This document shows positions 21,347 to 32,059 of a stretch of 64,000 nucleotides of DNA, piece after piece. The stretch comes from Eucalyptus grandis (Eukaryota; Streptophyta; Magnoliopsida; Myrtales; Myrtaceae). Location: assembly GCF_016545825.1 (NCBI RefSeq), contig NC_052618.1:42602196-42666195 (forward strand), in the 5' to 3' direction. The notes under the pieces are model-generated. The model searched no databases. It was not told the DNA's origin and was given only the letters and a program-made list of their open reading frames with translations. A program made the translations under genes and the position numbers. Position 1 is the stretch's first letter. Each line of letters opens with the position of its first letter.

Positions 21347-24300
21347 ATGGCGGAGAGGAAGGTGGTGGCGCTGGAGGAAGAAGAAGAGTCAGAGATCACG
21401 ATGGAAGCGAGGGAGGGGGAGAAGACCAAGCTAAACATGAAGGAGCGAAAGGTCTCGTGGGCGAGGCTGCGCCGCGTTGACTCTCTTAACCTGGAGGCAG
21501 GTCGAGTCTCCAAGTCCCACGCGCACTCTTCCAAGGTGGTGCATGGAGCTATATTTTTCATCACCTAATTGTTTGATATTAGTGGATTTCAATAAAAAAA
21601 AAAGTGCTTTGAGTTTCTCCATAGTCCTTCTTGAAGTACGAATGCCTCCATTTTACTATAACGGACCTTTGAACAATTATTGCATCATGTCGATCACAAA
21701 TGTCGATAGATAGTGGAAACTTTTTTTCTCCTTGAATAAGCAGGTATATTTCGTTTTTGCGATTGGAAGTGATAAATAAATGATTTACAGGTGAATTGGC
21801 AAAGAACATTAAGTTTGGCATTTCAAAGCATAGGAGTTGTGTACGGTGACATAGGGACATCTCCACTCTACGTGTTCGGGAGCACATTTACAGACAAAAT
21901 TAAGAACACTCAAGACATTCTTGGGGTTCTGTCGCTAATTATCTACACGATTGTTCTAATCTCCATGCTCAAATACGTCTTCATTGTCCTCTTGGCCAAT
22001 GACAATGGCGACGGTATGCTATTTTATCTCCGTTTTGCTTCACATACTTAATATTATCAGGATATGTACATGACCAATTATTGTAGGTTCACATGCCAAT
22101 AATATATTCTTTTAGCATTTTCTTCTTTTTCGTGGCTACCAATGACTTGATTTTCGCAATTCTGATTGGTGTGCCTTGTGTGTATGCAGGAGGGACTTTT
22201 GCATTGTACTCTCTAATATGTAGGTACGCGAAAGTGAGCTTGATCCCCAATCAACAGCCGGAGGACCGAGAAGTTTCGAACTACAAGCTCGACCCTCCAT
22301 CTAACCAGCTGCGACGGTCTCAGAAGATCAAGGAGATGCTGGAGAACAGCAGGATCGCCAAAATCATGCTCTTTCTCGTCACTATCATGGGCACTTCAAT
22401 GGTCATTGGTGACGGTATTCTGACTCCATCTATTTCAGGTTTAAATCCGTGTCCTTTCTCGCTATTTATCATCAAACCCTTTCGAAGAATTCTTTCTCGT
22501 TACCATGCACAATTCGTGTACCGGATAATAGATGTGTCGCAGGTTTTTGTTTTCATGTCTTCATAGTTGAATGAAATTCAACTTGATATATCTGGAAATC
22601 ATTCGAAAAAGGAAAATCAATGACTCCTGATGGTGCGTAATACGAGACAACTTTGCCAATATTATGATTGAGACTTCCACTCAGTGAAAACTGATAATTT
22701 CTTGTACTTAATTACAAAATAATATGGACGGAAATATATTTTGCACCATGGAAGCTAAGATTAAATCTCTGGTCCTTTTTTCCCTCTCTTTTGGGTTCCT
22801 GCAGTTCTTTCAGCAGTGAGCGGGATCAAGTCACTGGGCACAGGTAAAAATACGGTGCTTCATCATTGGTAAATTGGTGATACAAATGTGCTTCTAAAAA
22901 CCATAAGTAGCTCCCTTCAATAAATGTATATGATGTATGGACATGCAGGCGCGGTGGTGGGGATATCGGTGGCGATCCTGATAATGCTTTTCAGCATCCA
23001 GAGGTTTGGGACGGACAAGGTCGGGTTCACATTTGCGCCCATCATCTTGGTCTGGTTCATGTTCATTGGTGGGATCGGGCTCTTCAACCTGTTCAAGTAC
23101 GACATCGGCGTGTTGCGTGCCTTCAACCCTAAGTACATTGTCGACTACTTCAACCGCAACGGCAAGCAAGCCTGGGTCTCGCTTGGCGGGGTCCTCCTCT
23201 GCATTACAGGTCTGCCTGTCATATGCTCGTGTGTGTTTTTCCAGGAAAACAAGTTGGTAACAATTTTAAGCTCATTGATATGGATGGTTCAATTGAATCA
23301 GGCACTGAGGCCATGTTTGCCGATCTGGGCCATTTCAATGTTCCAGCAATCCAAGTAAGGAGATACAATTTCCTTTTCCTAAACTTTTAACAGAGGGAGG
23401 CTCTCGTTGACTTCTTTAGGAATAATTGATTGATTGTGCTTTGTTTATTGTTTTTTATTCGTCTCCGTGACTTCATCCATTGAGGAAAGGATGCTAATAA
23501 CAAAATCTTGCTCACCAAGCACGGAATTTAGTTCTCTTTTCGATGAACCATACAATTGAAAGTTTCAAAGTCAACATTTTCCTTTTGGGTTAATATTACG
23601 AAAAGCATCAAACTGATACAGTTGTGATAAATTTATCACAAACTAATTTGTTAACCACAAAAAATCTCAAACCGGTACACCTATGATAAACCTGCCATTT
23701 ATTAGTTTTTCTTAAATTTTGCCAACAAATTGCTAGGTTGGATAGCATATGGTAATTGTTGGGTGTACCGATTTACCATCCGTTTATCACAAATATACCA
23801 ATTTGGGGTTTTTGACGGTTAAAATATTACTTATGGGTAAATTTTTCTTAGGTGTAACAGTTTTGAGTTAAAAAATTAATTTTAGATAAATTTGTTATAA
23901 GTGTACTAATTTAGAGTTTTTCTTAGTATTAATCCTTCTTTTTTAAACGATTAGTATTAATCCTTTCTTTTTTTAAAAGATCCTCAAGCGATGTATTTAT
24001 GTCCCGCGCCCTAAATGCATGGCTAGTAACAAGTGTTCCCATGGTCGAGTTTGATTATTTGGGCGTACAATTGATGCAGATCAGCTTCTCTTGCTTGGTA
24101 TGTCCTGCAATTTTGGCCGCATATTGTGGACAAGCAGCTTATCTCATGAAGCACCCTGACCATTTTGCCGATACATTCTATAACTCAGTCCCAGGTACGT
24201 AAAATTAGAATACAACGCCTGATTCTAATTTCATAATTTATATAATCTAGCGAAGAAAAATTATTAGTATGGTTTCCATGATCGAGACTTAGAAAATTGA

Positions 24301-25937
24301 CCCGAATTAAGCTCCCGTAGGTAAAATCGCACGCGATGTCTTAGGATGAGATGGCAAAAGACTGTAAGGCCTCATGCCTGCAGTACAAATGAGCCTATGT
24401 TTCGTATCGTCTTGTGAATCCTGTTGATCAATGAGCAGGACCGTTGTACTGGCCGACGTTCGTGGTGGCGGTCGCTGCGTCAATCATCGCGAGCCAAGCA
24501 ATGATCTCCGGGGCGTTCTCCATCATCTCACAGTCGCTGAGTTTGGGGTGCTTCCCAAGGGTCAAGGTGGTTCACACATCGACCAAGTACGAAGGCCAGG
24601 TTTACATACCGGAGGTGAACTACATGCTCATGCTCGCCTGTGTCTTGGTCACTGCCGGCTTCCAGACAACAACCAACATCGGCCACGCCTATGGTAAGTC
24701 CAAAGTGCGAGGTTTCCACGACGAATTGATTTGCTTTCCTTTCCATTCGGAACTTCTAAGTTCTAACGACTTTACATTAATTTGAACCGGTGCCATCGAA
24801 ATAGTCTAACTGGACCTAATTTTGTGGCTTTCATAATTTAATTTGTCTCGCGAATGTTTGGTTGCAGGAATTGCTGTGGTGAGCGTCATGGTGATCACGA
24901 CTAGCATGCTCACTCTCATCATGCTTGTGATATGGAAGACAAGCATATGGTGGATCGTGCTCTTCTTCACCGTCTTCAGTTCGATCGAAATGCTCTATCT
25001 CTCGTCGGTCTTCTACAAGTTCATACAGGGTGGTTTCCTGCCGCTCGTGTTTTCGGCCATTCTCATGACCGTCATGATCATCTGGCATTACGTCCACAAG
25101 GAACGGTACATGTATGAGCTCAACAACAAGGTCTCAGCTGAGTTCATCAGAGATCTCGCTACAAACCCAAGCATCAACCGTGTCCCCGGGGTCGCCCTCC
25201 TCTACTCCGAGCTTGTTCAGGGCATTCCTCCAATTTTATCGCATTTTGTGGAAAATATCTCGTCTATCCACTCAGTTCTAGTCCTCGTCTCAATCAAGAA
25301 CCTCCCGATCAGCAAGGTCGCACTTGAGGAGCGGTTCTTGTTCAGGCAGGTCGAGCCGAGGGGCTTCAGGATGTTCCGATGCATTGTGCGGTATGGATAC
25401 AAGGACAAGATGGAGGAGCCGCACGAGTTCGAGCACCAATTGGTGGACAACTTGAAGGAATTCATGCGGCATGAGTACTTCTTGCTCGAGGCTGAGAACG
25501 ATGATCACAACCGAAAGGATGAAACAGCCAACGACAGTGTACCGCATTCGACATTGCTAGCAGAAGTTGGACAGGCCAAGGGATCAACCGTCCAAATGGA
25601 GGAGTTGCTGCCGCAGCCAATCCTGTCGAATCTCTCTTCCAATTCTATCCAATCAATAAGAATAGTCAAGTCGACAAATTCTTCCAATCGAACTGTGTTC
25701 AGTTCGATCCAATCGGCCGAAGAGGAGAGGCAATTTGTGCAGAAAGCAATGGAGAAGGGTGCGGTGTACCTCCTAGGGGAAGCTGAGGTGGTCGCGGAGC
25801 CGAAGTCATCATTGTTCAAGAAGTTCATTGTCAACTATGCCTACAGTTTTCTCAGGAAAAATTTCAGGCAAGGCGAGAAAATCATGGCGATCCCAAGAAA
25901 TAGGCTTTTAAGGGTTGGCATGACATATGAAATATGA
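21347..25937 (+). CDS. HAK5-like high-affinity K+ transporter, copy 2
   Basis: KT/HAK/KUP family K+ transporter, predicted to carry K+ across the plasma membrane, probably coupled to H+. Nine exons: 21347-21535, 21791-22013, 22190-22438, 22805-22843, 22949-23209, 23302-23354, 24080-24194, 24439-24693, 24868-25937 (TGA). They total 2454 bases, encoding 817 residues, in the usual range of about 750-850. All junctions are GT-AG and phases agree. Residues 1-63 are an acidic cytosolic tail with MKERKVSW and [26 protein letters not shown] (about 78-91), the family signature near the first membrane span, is intact. [16 protein letters not shown] spans the exon 5/6 junction, [15 protein letters not shown] opens exon 8, and [15 protein letters not shown] and MTYEI lie in exon 9. 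About 12 membrane spans are expected before a long cytosolic C-terminus. The [11 protein letters not shown] start and MTYEI end favour cluster I (HAK5 type), which is often induced by low K+; no regulatory element was identified here. Intron 6 holds a small transposon. AATAAA at about 25964 may serve polyadenylation. Confidence 0.93.
23587..23935. mobile_element. Small TIR element in intron 6 of copy 2
   Basis: About 349 bp with long imperfect inverted ends: GGGTTAATATTACGAAAA ... GTGATAAATTT at the left and, reverse-complemented, GGATTAATACTAAGAAAA ... ATAACAAATTT at the right. It is absent from the matching intron of copy 1 (5296-5642). The flanks TTCCTTTTG and TTCTTTTTT are a possible degenerate 9-bp duplication, which would fit a Mutator-like MITE, but the low-complexity flank makes this uncertain. 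Confidence 0.6.
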
Positions 25938-26712
25938 ATGAGAAGATAACACTGCTTGTGGTCAAATAAACTCAGCAATTTTTAATGGGAAAGTTGATAA
26001 ATGCATGTTTAGAGGGAGACGACAAGTTGAAGAAACATCATGTTCGTGTTTCATAACTAATGGCTTTCAATAATACAAAATATGTTGTGATATGTACCTC
26101 CTATGTGTCCATGGATGAATGTTATTGCTACATTACCTTTTTCTTTGCATTCAACAAGAAATTCAATTACTGAACTGATGATATATACTAATCTTCCCGG
26201 CCCACCTGTTTAACAGGCTTAATAGGCAGGCCGAGCTTTGAGTAATTTTAGGATTTATCTCGAGTTTAAATTCTCGAATGAAGTCCATCTAAGATGAATT
26301 TTAAGGAAGCCTAATTGATTAAAAGGAAGTCCAGAAATTAGATCTTTATGCACGTCATAACGTGTGTCGTGGAAATCAATGTTTCCTATTAATTATTGGA
26401 GTCCAACTTTGAAAGGAAAATGATTTCCTGTTTTGTTTGAATATATTTTCAATTCGTGGGTTCTTGATCTTCTGCCTTGTGTTGGTGGCCAGAGTCTGTA
26501 AATAATTCAAGAAGTGGTTCAGTAACGGCACCAAAAAAAAAAAAAGGTCCACGAGCAATTTGAATATTTGCAGCTTCTTCTTCGTAGATTTCATTATGTA
26601 GTTTATGCAGCACATCCAATTGAGATCACTTACTTTACTGAAATCGTGAGTATTGGGAAGCCGTGAGGTAATTCTCTGTAATTTATTTTATCGAACAATC
26701 ATGTGAGACTAA

Positions 26713-27046
26713 ACAATATGGGTTTGGGTGTAACCAAGGTTGGGAAATACTTGACTAAGCAATTGTAATTCTATAATTCTTTGACTAACAGTGGATTAGT
26801 TACAGCAGACTCTCTAAAGAGTAGATACTGACACTTGGTTGAAGCACGTAAATGGCTCATGTTTTTCATCATTTCTCGTTATTTCTCTGGTAATTTTGTT
26901 ATCCTGTGCTAGATTTAAATTGCAAGATTCATTAACTTTCACGCTATTCGATAATATTTGATACTAGAATTAGAGTAAGGATTTTTTGTGGCTGATTGGG
27001 CATATAGCTTGTCTAATCACTGTCTTGAAATTTTGTTGCTACAATC
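26713..27046 (+). other. Decayed copia LTR/leader-like stretch
   Basis: No gene. The stretch around 26800-26860 (GTTACAGCAGACTCTC ... GAAGCACGTAAATGG) resembles the downstream end of Tork-type copia LTRs, which carry a GGACGTAGGC ... CCACGTAAA landmark. It sits just before a gag start, so it is probably LTR and leader debris. Confidence 0.4.
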
Positions 27047-27260
27047 GTGTCTAGAGCAAAAGCAAAAATTGAGAAGTTTAACAAAAATAATAACTTTGGA
27101 TTGAAGAGTATTAAGATATGCATGCTATTAATGACTCAAGGTTTGGTCAATGCGTTGAAGGGTAAGGATAAGTTGTTAGAAACTGGTATGGCATATCCAG
27201 AAACTAAAACAAAATTGGAACCTAGAAGAATAAAAGAATACTGGATTTACGTGGAAACCC
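27047..27260 (+). pseudogene. Copia gag N-terminal fragment
   Basis: The frame reads AKIEKFNKNNNFGL, MLLMTQGLVNALKGKDKL and PETKTKLEPRRIKEYW. This is the start of Tnt1/Tork-type gag proteins (K.EKFNG.NNF..W...M...L...GL). It breaks off after about 70 codons, where the sequence switches to the minus-strand pol fragment. Confidence 0.7.
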
Positions 27261-27301
27261 TTGTGGGAAAAAACAATCTTCTCCTCCCATTAGAGTAAAA
27301 C

Positions 27302-27601
27302 TCAATTACAACAAACATTAATCAAATCCAAGCAATGCTTGAATTTGGCAACAGGCAAAGGCTTCATTAACATATCGGCTAGATTGTTGTCTATACCAAT
27401 CTTTAAGACCTCAATATAGCCATAAGCAATAATATCTCCAATAAAATAATACCTTACATCAATGTGCTTTATCCTCTCATGATACATTTGATCTTTATTA
27501 AGATGTATAGTTGTGACATTCTGAATTTTCGACCCGTCTCGATAAAATGAAATAGGCTTTTCATTGACGCACATATGGTTCTTTTTCTCTGAGCTAATCA
27601 C
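27302..27601 (-). pseudogene. Copia RNase H C-terminal fragment
   Basis: On the minus strand it reads HERIKHIDVRYYFIGD, then NNLADMLMKPLPVAKFKHC. This is the conserved end of copia pol (KHIDVRYHFIR ... NPADMLTKPL). Only the last about 100 codons remain, with an in-frame open reading. It is in opposite orientation to the gag fragment next to it, so the two come from different insertions or a rearrangement. Confidence 0.8.
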
Positions 27602-29294
27602 TCACGAGTTAATTAACTTATTGGGTGAAGCCGTTAAGGGATACAATCGCAATAAAATCCCTAAAAGCTACCCGATAGGTTAGATTGTGCTAAAATCACA
27701 TCCCGTTGATTTTAACCACAAAATTAAACTCGATTTTAGGAATCGAACATTCGAGCATGTCGCGATTTATTTTTAGGACCTCATCTTATCTTTTGAAGAA
27801 ATTCTCATCGAGCTGGGAATTTGGTGGAAAAATCAATTTCGGCAAATTGGAAAAAATGGAAGAAATTCGGATGGGCACCTTAATTTGCAATTTTGGCTAC
27901 CCATTTGAATTAGTTTGTGAAGAAATGGTGCAAATTCGTAGGGGCTACTCCCTTAGGGTTTATGGCTTTCAAATTGACTTGATTTGGTGTGAAATTGAAA
28001 GAAAATAGCTGGAAATTCATATGGCTGTTGAATGGGTTTGTTTTGGCCTTCAAATTGGATTATTTGGTGAAGAATTGAAGAGATAATCAGCCATTGGCTG
28101 ATGCATGGACTTGAAGGGGCATAAGACTTTGTTGGCATGCACTCAAGTGAAAGATATTTAGTGTGACTTCCTATTGGCCAGCTGGTTGACTTGCATGGCC
28201 CCTTGTTCTCCCTTATTCCCCCTTCCTTCTTGTTTGTGCGATCGGTAGCCCCAGTAGACCAACTTCTGCTTCTGTTTCAGCTTCTTCCTCATACTCAATT
28301 TCCTCTCCATTCCATCGAGCAACCATCTTCACTGCCTGTCCAGCAGAGTCACCACCTTCCAGCAGCCGCAACCACCACTAGTCCACTGGTCCAGCCATCC
28401 ATCTTTAGTCCAGCCAAGCGACCGCCGTTCAGCGATTGAATGACGCCAGCCGCGTCGTCCTCGAGCCCACCAGCCCACGGCTCTTGGCCATCCAAGCTAC
28501 GTTGGCCATCCGGTAACCGTGCCGTTCTAGCCGTGCCATTCCCGTGTCTAGCTCGCCACCCCAACCCCGTGACCAGCCCTTCCAGCTCTAGAATAGAACT
28601 GGATCTCAATCTTTGGGCTGAGCCGTGTGGGGTTGATTTTAGCCTTTTCCAAGCCTCCTTTGGAGTCGCCATAAGCACAAGATCTCACCGCCGTCACGTC
28701 ACCGTGAACCCATTTGCTCGCTAATCTGGTAAGTTAACTCCTTAATCCTTAATTAAATTGTCAATTGCACTTAGGGAGTTAGATTAGTACTAATTATCTT
28801 GGTTATATTAGTATTAAATGAGATTAGCCTTGAGAGGACTTAGTGTTAATCTAGTTTGGTTAGATTAGCCTTAAGATGGATTAGTGTTAATCTAATTGGT
28901 TAAATTAACACTAATGATGGTGGTTTAATATAATTTAGTGGATTTCTCTCGGATTTGGTTACTAAACCCTCGCCGTTTGCTATTTTTGTGGGAAAAAATT
29001 TACTACGATTTTGAGGTTGCTTCCTTCTTAAGAAATGTTTAAGACATCTTCAGCTATAACATATATTTTACTCAAGATTTTAGGGATTTAAAAGAATAAG
29101 ATTTCAATTTCATCATTTACAAAACAGAATCTCGGATTTTGTTGGAACTTGTGACCTTTTGGTATTCAAATGATTTTTATCAACTCTTAGGGTTCGATTT
29201 TCAAAAGAGTGCTTTCATAAAATTTATTTTTCACATCTTCTAGTTTAATATACTCAAATTTCATATCAAAGAGACAAGTTTTAGATTTTGAACC
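27602..29294 (+). repeat. Ty3/gypsy LTR-like DNA, left part (split by element A)
   Basis: A non-coding stretch that resembles, in style and order, the minus-strand solo LTR at 44938-47527: for example GTTTGTGAAGAAATGGTGCAAATTCG here against GTTTGGTGAAGAAATGTTGCAAATTTG there. Both then have a CCCTCC-rich leader with Pro-rich chance frames (28191-28724), then GTAAGTTAACTCC. Around 28820-28900 there are two copies of a roughly 40-bp unit ending TTAGTGTTAATCTA. It probably continues at 39014 after element A. The beginning of the LTR is not visible. Confidence 0.5.
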
Positions 29295-30277
29295 TGTTGG
29301 AGAAAACTCCTTAACTGTTTTGAAGTTGACAAAACATTTTCAAAGTCTAATTTAAAGATTTCCAGACTTTAGAGTCAAAGTCTAAAGACCGCCAAACTGT
29401 AGGTTCAAAATCCGCCCACACTGACAGTTTCCAGACTAAAGAATAAAGACTTATCTAGATGCGAGATTATCTTTATTTCTTCAAGGATTTGATTCGTATG
29501 GTTTATGGTTGACCTTATGGCTGGATTTAGCACCTACATGATTGATTATCTTTATTGGAATCAATTCCAATAATCAAATCTTTTGGAAGGTGAGTAAACT
29601 TGGAAGGTTCTATTTATGGAAACCAAGATCCTGATTGTATGGACGAACATGATTGACGGGCTTTCATCACAAATCTTTTAAACAACTTGAGATCTCCTTG
29701 ATTAATTCTATCCAAACGGATAGATTGGAAGAATTTCTTTGGAAAGTGTCAACGGTTGTGAAGGTATTAAGGAGTATTTAAGGCGGACTCTATAGTTGTA
29801 CGATATAGTGCGTGAAAAGAATAATTTCAAAGTCTGAAGCTTCCTAGTTCCTTATTATTTCATTCACTGAGCTCAAAGTTGTATACAAAATAGAGAAAAT
29901 CTTAGTGAGACTTTGTAAGAGACTAGTAGAGACTCTTCACTGTGAAGTCGAGACCGCAAGACTCTAAAATATCTTTTGTTTCTTAGTGGAATCTAGCTAA
30001 TAGGCTGTCAACGCAGGAGAGTGGACGTAGGCTTGATCTAAGCCGAACCACTATAAACCTTGTGTCCTTATTCTATTCCCTCAACTCCTTTTATTTGACT
30101 CGTAGCTCTAATTAATTGTTTAAGTTTAAACTCCTTTATTTTGTTTAAAGTTTTATCTAGTTGCTAAAATCTAAATTCATCTATGATCTTCTAAAGGAAA
30201 ATTATTTCTACTAAACTTTGCAAAAGTTGTGTTCACACATATTCACCTCCCTCTAGGTGTTCATACTAACCCTTTCA
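29295..30277 (+). repeat. 5' LTR of element A
   Basis: Starts TGTTGGAGAAAACTCC and ends CCCTTTCA just before the primer site; 983 bp. It includes a TATTTAAG box near 29775, GAGAGTGGACGTAGGCTT ... AAGCC ... CCACTATAAA near 30018-30057 and CACCTCCCTCTAGGTG near 30244-30260. Confidence 0.93.
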
Positions 30278-30279
30278 AT

Positions 30280-30291
30280 TGGTATCAGACC
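30280..30291 (+). other. Primer-binding site of element A
   Basis: TGGTATCAGACC, two bases after the LTR, is complementary to the 3' end of initiator-Met tRNA apart from changes at its end (C has TGGTATCAGAGC). Confidence 0.85.
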
Positions 30292-30339
30292 TTGTGTGCT
30301 CATTTTATAGAAATGTTTTTACTTCTGAGCTAAAGATCT

Positions 30340-32052
30340 ATGGCTAGTATTTTGGCTCCAGGTTTGATTGAAGGCCAAAGCAACACCAGACCTCCTTACT
30401 TTGATGGGAAGGAATACAATGTATGGAAAAACAAGATGAAGACATTCTTGAGATCGAAAGATCCTTTGGAATGAGATGTGGTAGAAAAAGGAATCAATCC
30501 CAAAGCTACATCAACCTTATAAAGGGGAAAGGAAGTTGTAGATGTTGGCGAAATGACACGAGAAGAATTAACTAAGAGACAAACTCTTGATGCTAAAGCT
30601 ATCTACTCTTTATATTGTGCCTTATCTCCTACTGAGTATAACCGAGTTTCTTCCTGTGAAACAGCTAAAAAAGTTTGGGATAGACTACACGTCACCTATG
30701 AAGGAACTGATCGAGTAAAGGAAACGAAAATCAATATTCTACTTGGACAGTATGAAGCCTTCAAGATGAAGCCTGGAGAATCAATCACTGATATGTTTAG
30801 TCGTTTAACTGAAATTATAAATGGATTAGCATATCAAGGACAACCAATCTCAAGACCAATGAAGTTCAATAAACCGCTGCGTGGACTCTCCAAAGACTAA
30901 AATCATGTGAAGACATTGATTAGAGAAACCCAGAGGATCATGCCTCTTTCAATAGACGAACTTGTTGGCACACTTCAATCATATGAAGTAGAGCAAATCA
31001 ATGAGGAAGAATATCCCAAAGGTAAGAAGTCAATTGCTTTGAAATCTAATGATGATTCTGATTATACAAACTCAGAAGATGAAATAGACGATGAGGAGCT
31101 AGCACTTATGATTAAGAAGTTCAGAAAGTTGAATAAGAATGGAAGAAAATTCAACTGGAAGAAGCAGAGCACTCAAAGATACCAGAACAAACCAACTGAG
31201 GACAATGAAACCAACAAAGATGTAATATGCTTTGAATGTAAGAAAAAGTGACATCAGACCCAACTGTCCTCTGTTGAAGAAAAAAAATGAAGAACAGAGA
31301 AATACAAAATGGCTCCAAAAGCAAAAACATTGAGTGATACTGAGTGCAAGGAAAGTTATGAAGAATATGCCAACATATGTCTGATGGCCAATTCAAAATT
31401 AGACTCAGACTTTGAAACAGATTCTGATTCAGACTCAGACAAAGAAGTTGAGGTTAGCAATTTAAAAATTCCTGTTAAATTCTCGAAGTATATAGACGAA
31501 CTCTGTCTCAGCCTCAAAACATCTCTTAAAAGGATTTCCAAGCTAAAAAAGGAGAATTCTAAACTGAGGCAATAGGAAACTTCTAGGAAAGAAAAGTTTG
31601 AAAATCTAGATAAAAGTTTTGTTATTTTGAAAGAAAATTCTGACTCTCTTTCAAAGGAAAATGCCTTTTTGAAAGAAGATATTTCGAATATCACAAAAAG
31701 ATTTTCAAAAGGATCTAAGAAGCTGGAGAAAATTCTTTCTGTACAAATACCTTATTTTAACAAATCTGGTTTGGGAAAGACTTCAGAAACTATTCATTTA
31801 ATTGATTTTCCCAAAGTTAAAGAAAGAATTAAACAAAGACCTACAAATGCGTTTTATAAAAATCATTTTCAAAGAGTTTTTGTAAAACTTGTTGGCCGAA
31901 GTGCTCTCAAATGTTTAAAGTGTAACATCTCAGAACATTTTGAGAAGGAATGTCCCAAGGTTTGGAGACCCATTAAGAGGGATTGGGCAAAGACCGTATT
32001 TAATACTAATTCTCCTAGACTCAAGAAAATATGGGTATTAAAGAAAGCTTGA
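30340..32052 (+). pseudogene. gag of element A (broken)
   Basis: Starts MASILAPGLIEGQSNT. It has the copia gag N-terminal region (FDGKEYNVWKNKM), a UBN2-type domain (SSCETAKKVWDRLHVTYEG ... MKPGESITDMFSRLTEI), an acidic stretch, the zinc knuckle start CFECKKK at about 31222 (broken by a shift), a coiled-coil-like Lys/Glu/Ser-rich part, and a second CX2CX4HX4C knuckle (CLKCNISEHFEKEC, about 31915-31960). Stops occur near 30473, 30522 and 30898, with a shift near 31250. About 570 codons, long for copia gag, as in Sireviruses. Confidence 0.85.
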
Positions 32053-32059
32053 GTTTTTC

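Larger units (their letters stand above)
19136..26712 (+). repeat. Duplicated block 2 (contains K+ transporter copy 2)
   Basis: The partner of block 1, offset by about 18.2 kb. It lacks the hAT-like insertion, the 29-bp expansion and the 3' inverted repeat of block 1, but has an extra small insertion in intron 6 (23587-23935). The flank beyond about 26712 no longer matches. Confidence 0.75.

Noticed and set aside
28191..28724. Pro/Ser-rich frames that could be a small plant protein
   Set aside because: The position within gypsy LTR-like DNA and a similar Pro-rich frame in the solo LTR suggest leader sequence, not a gene.
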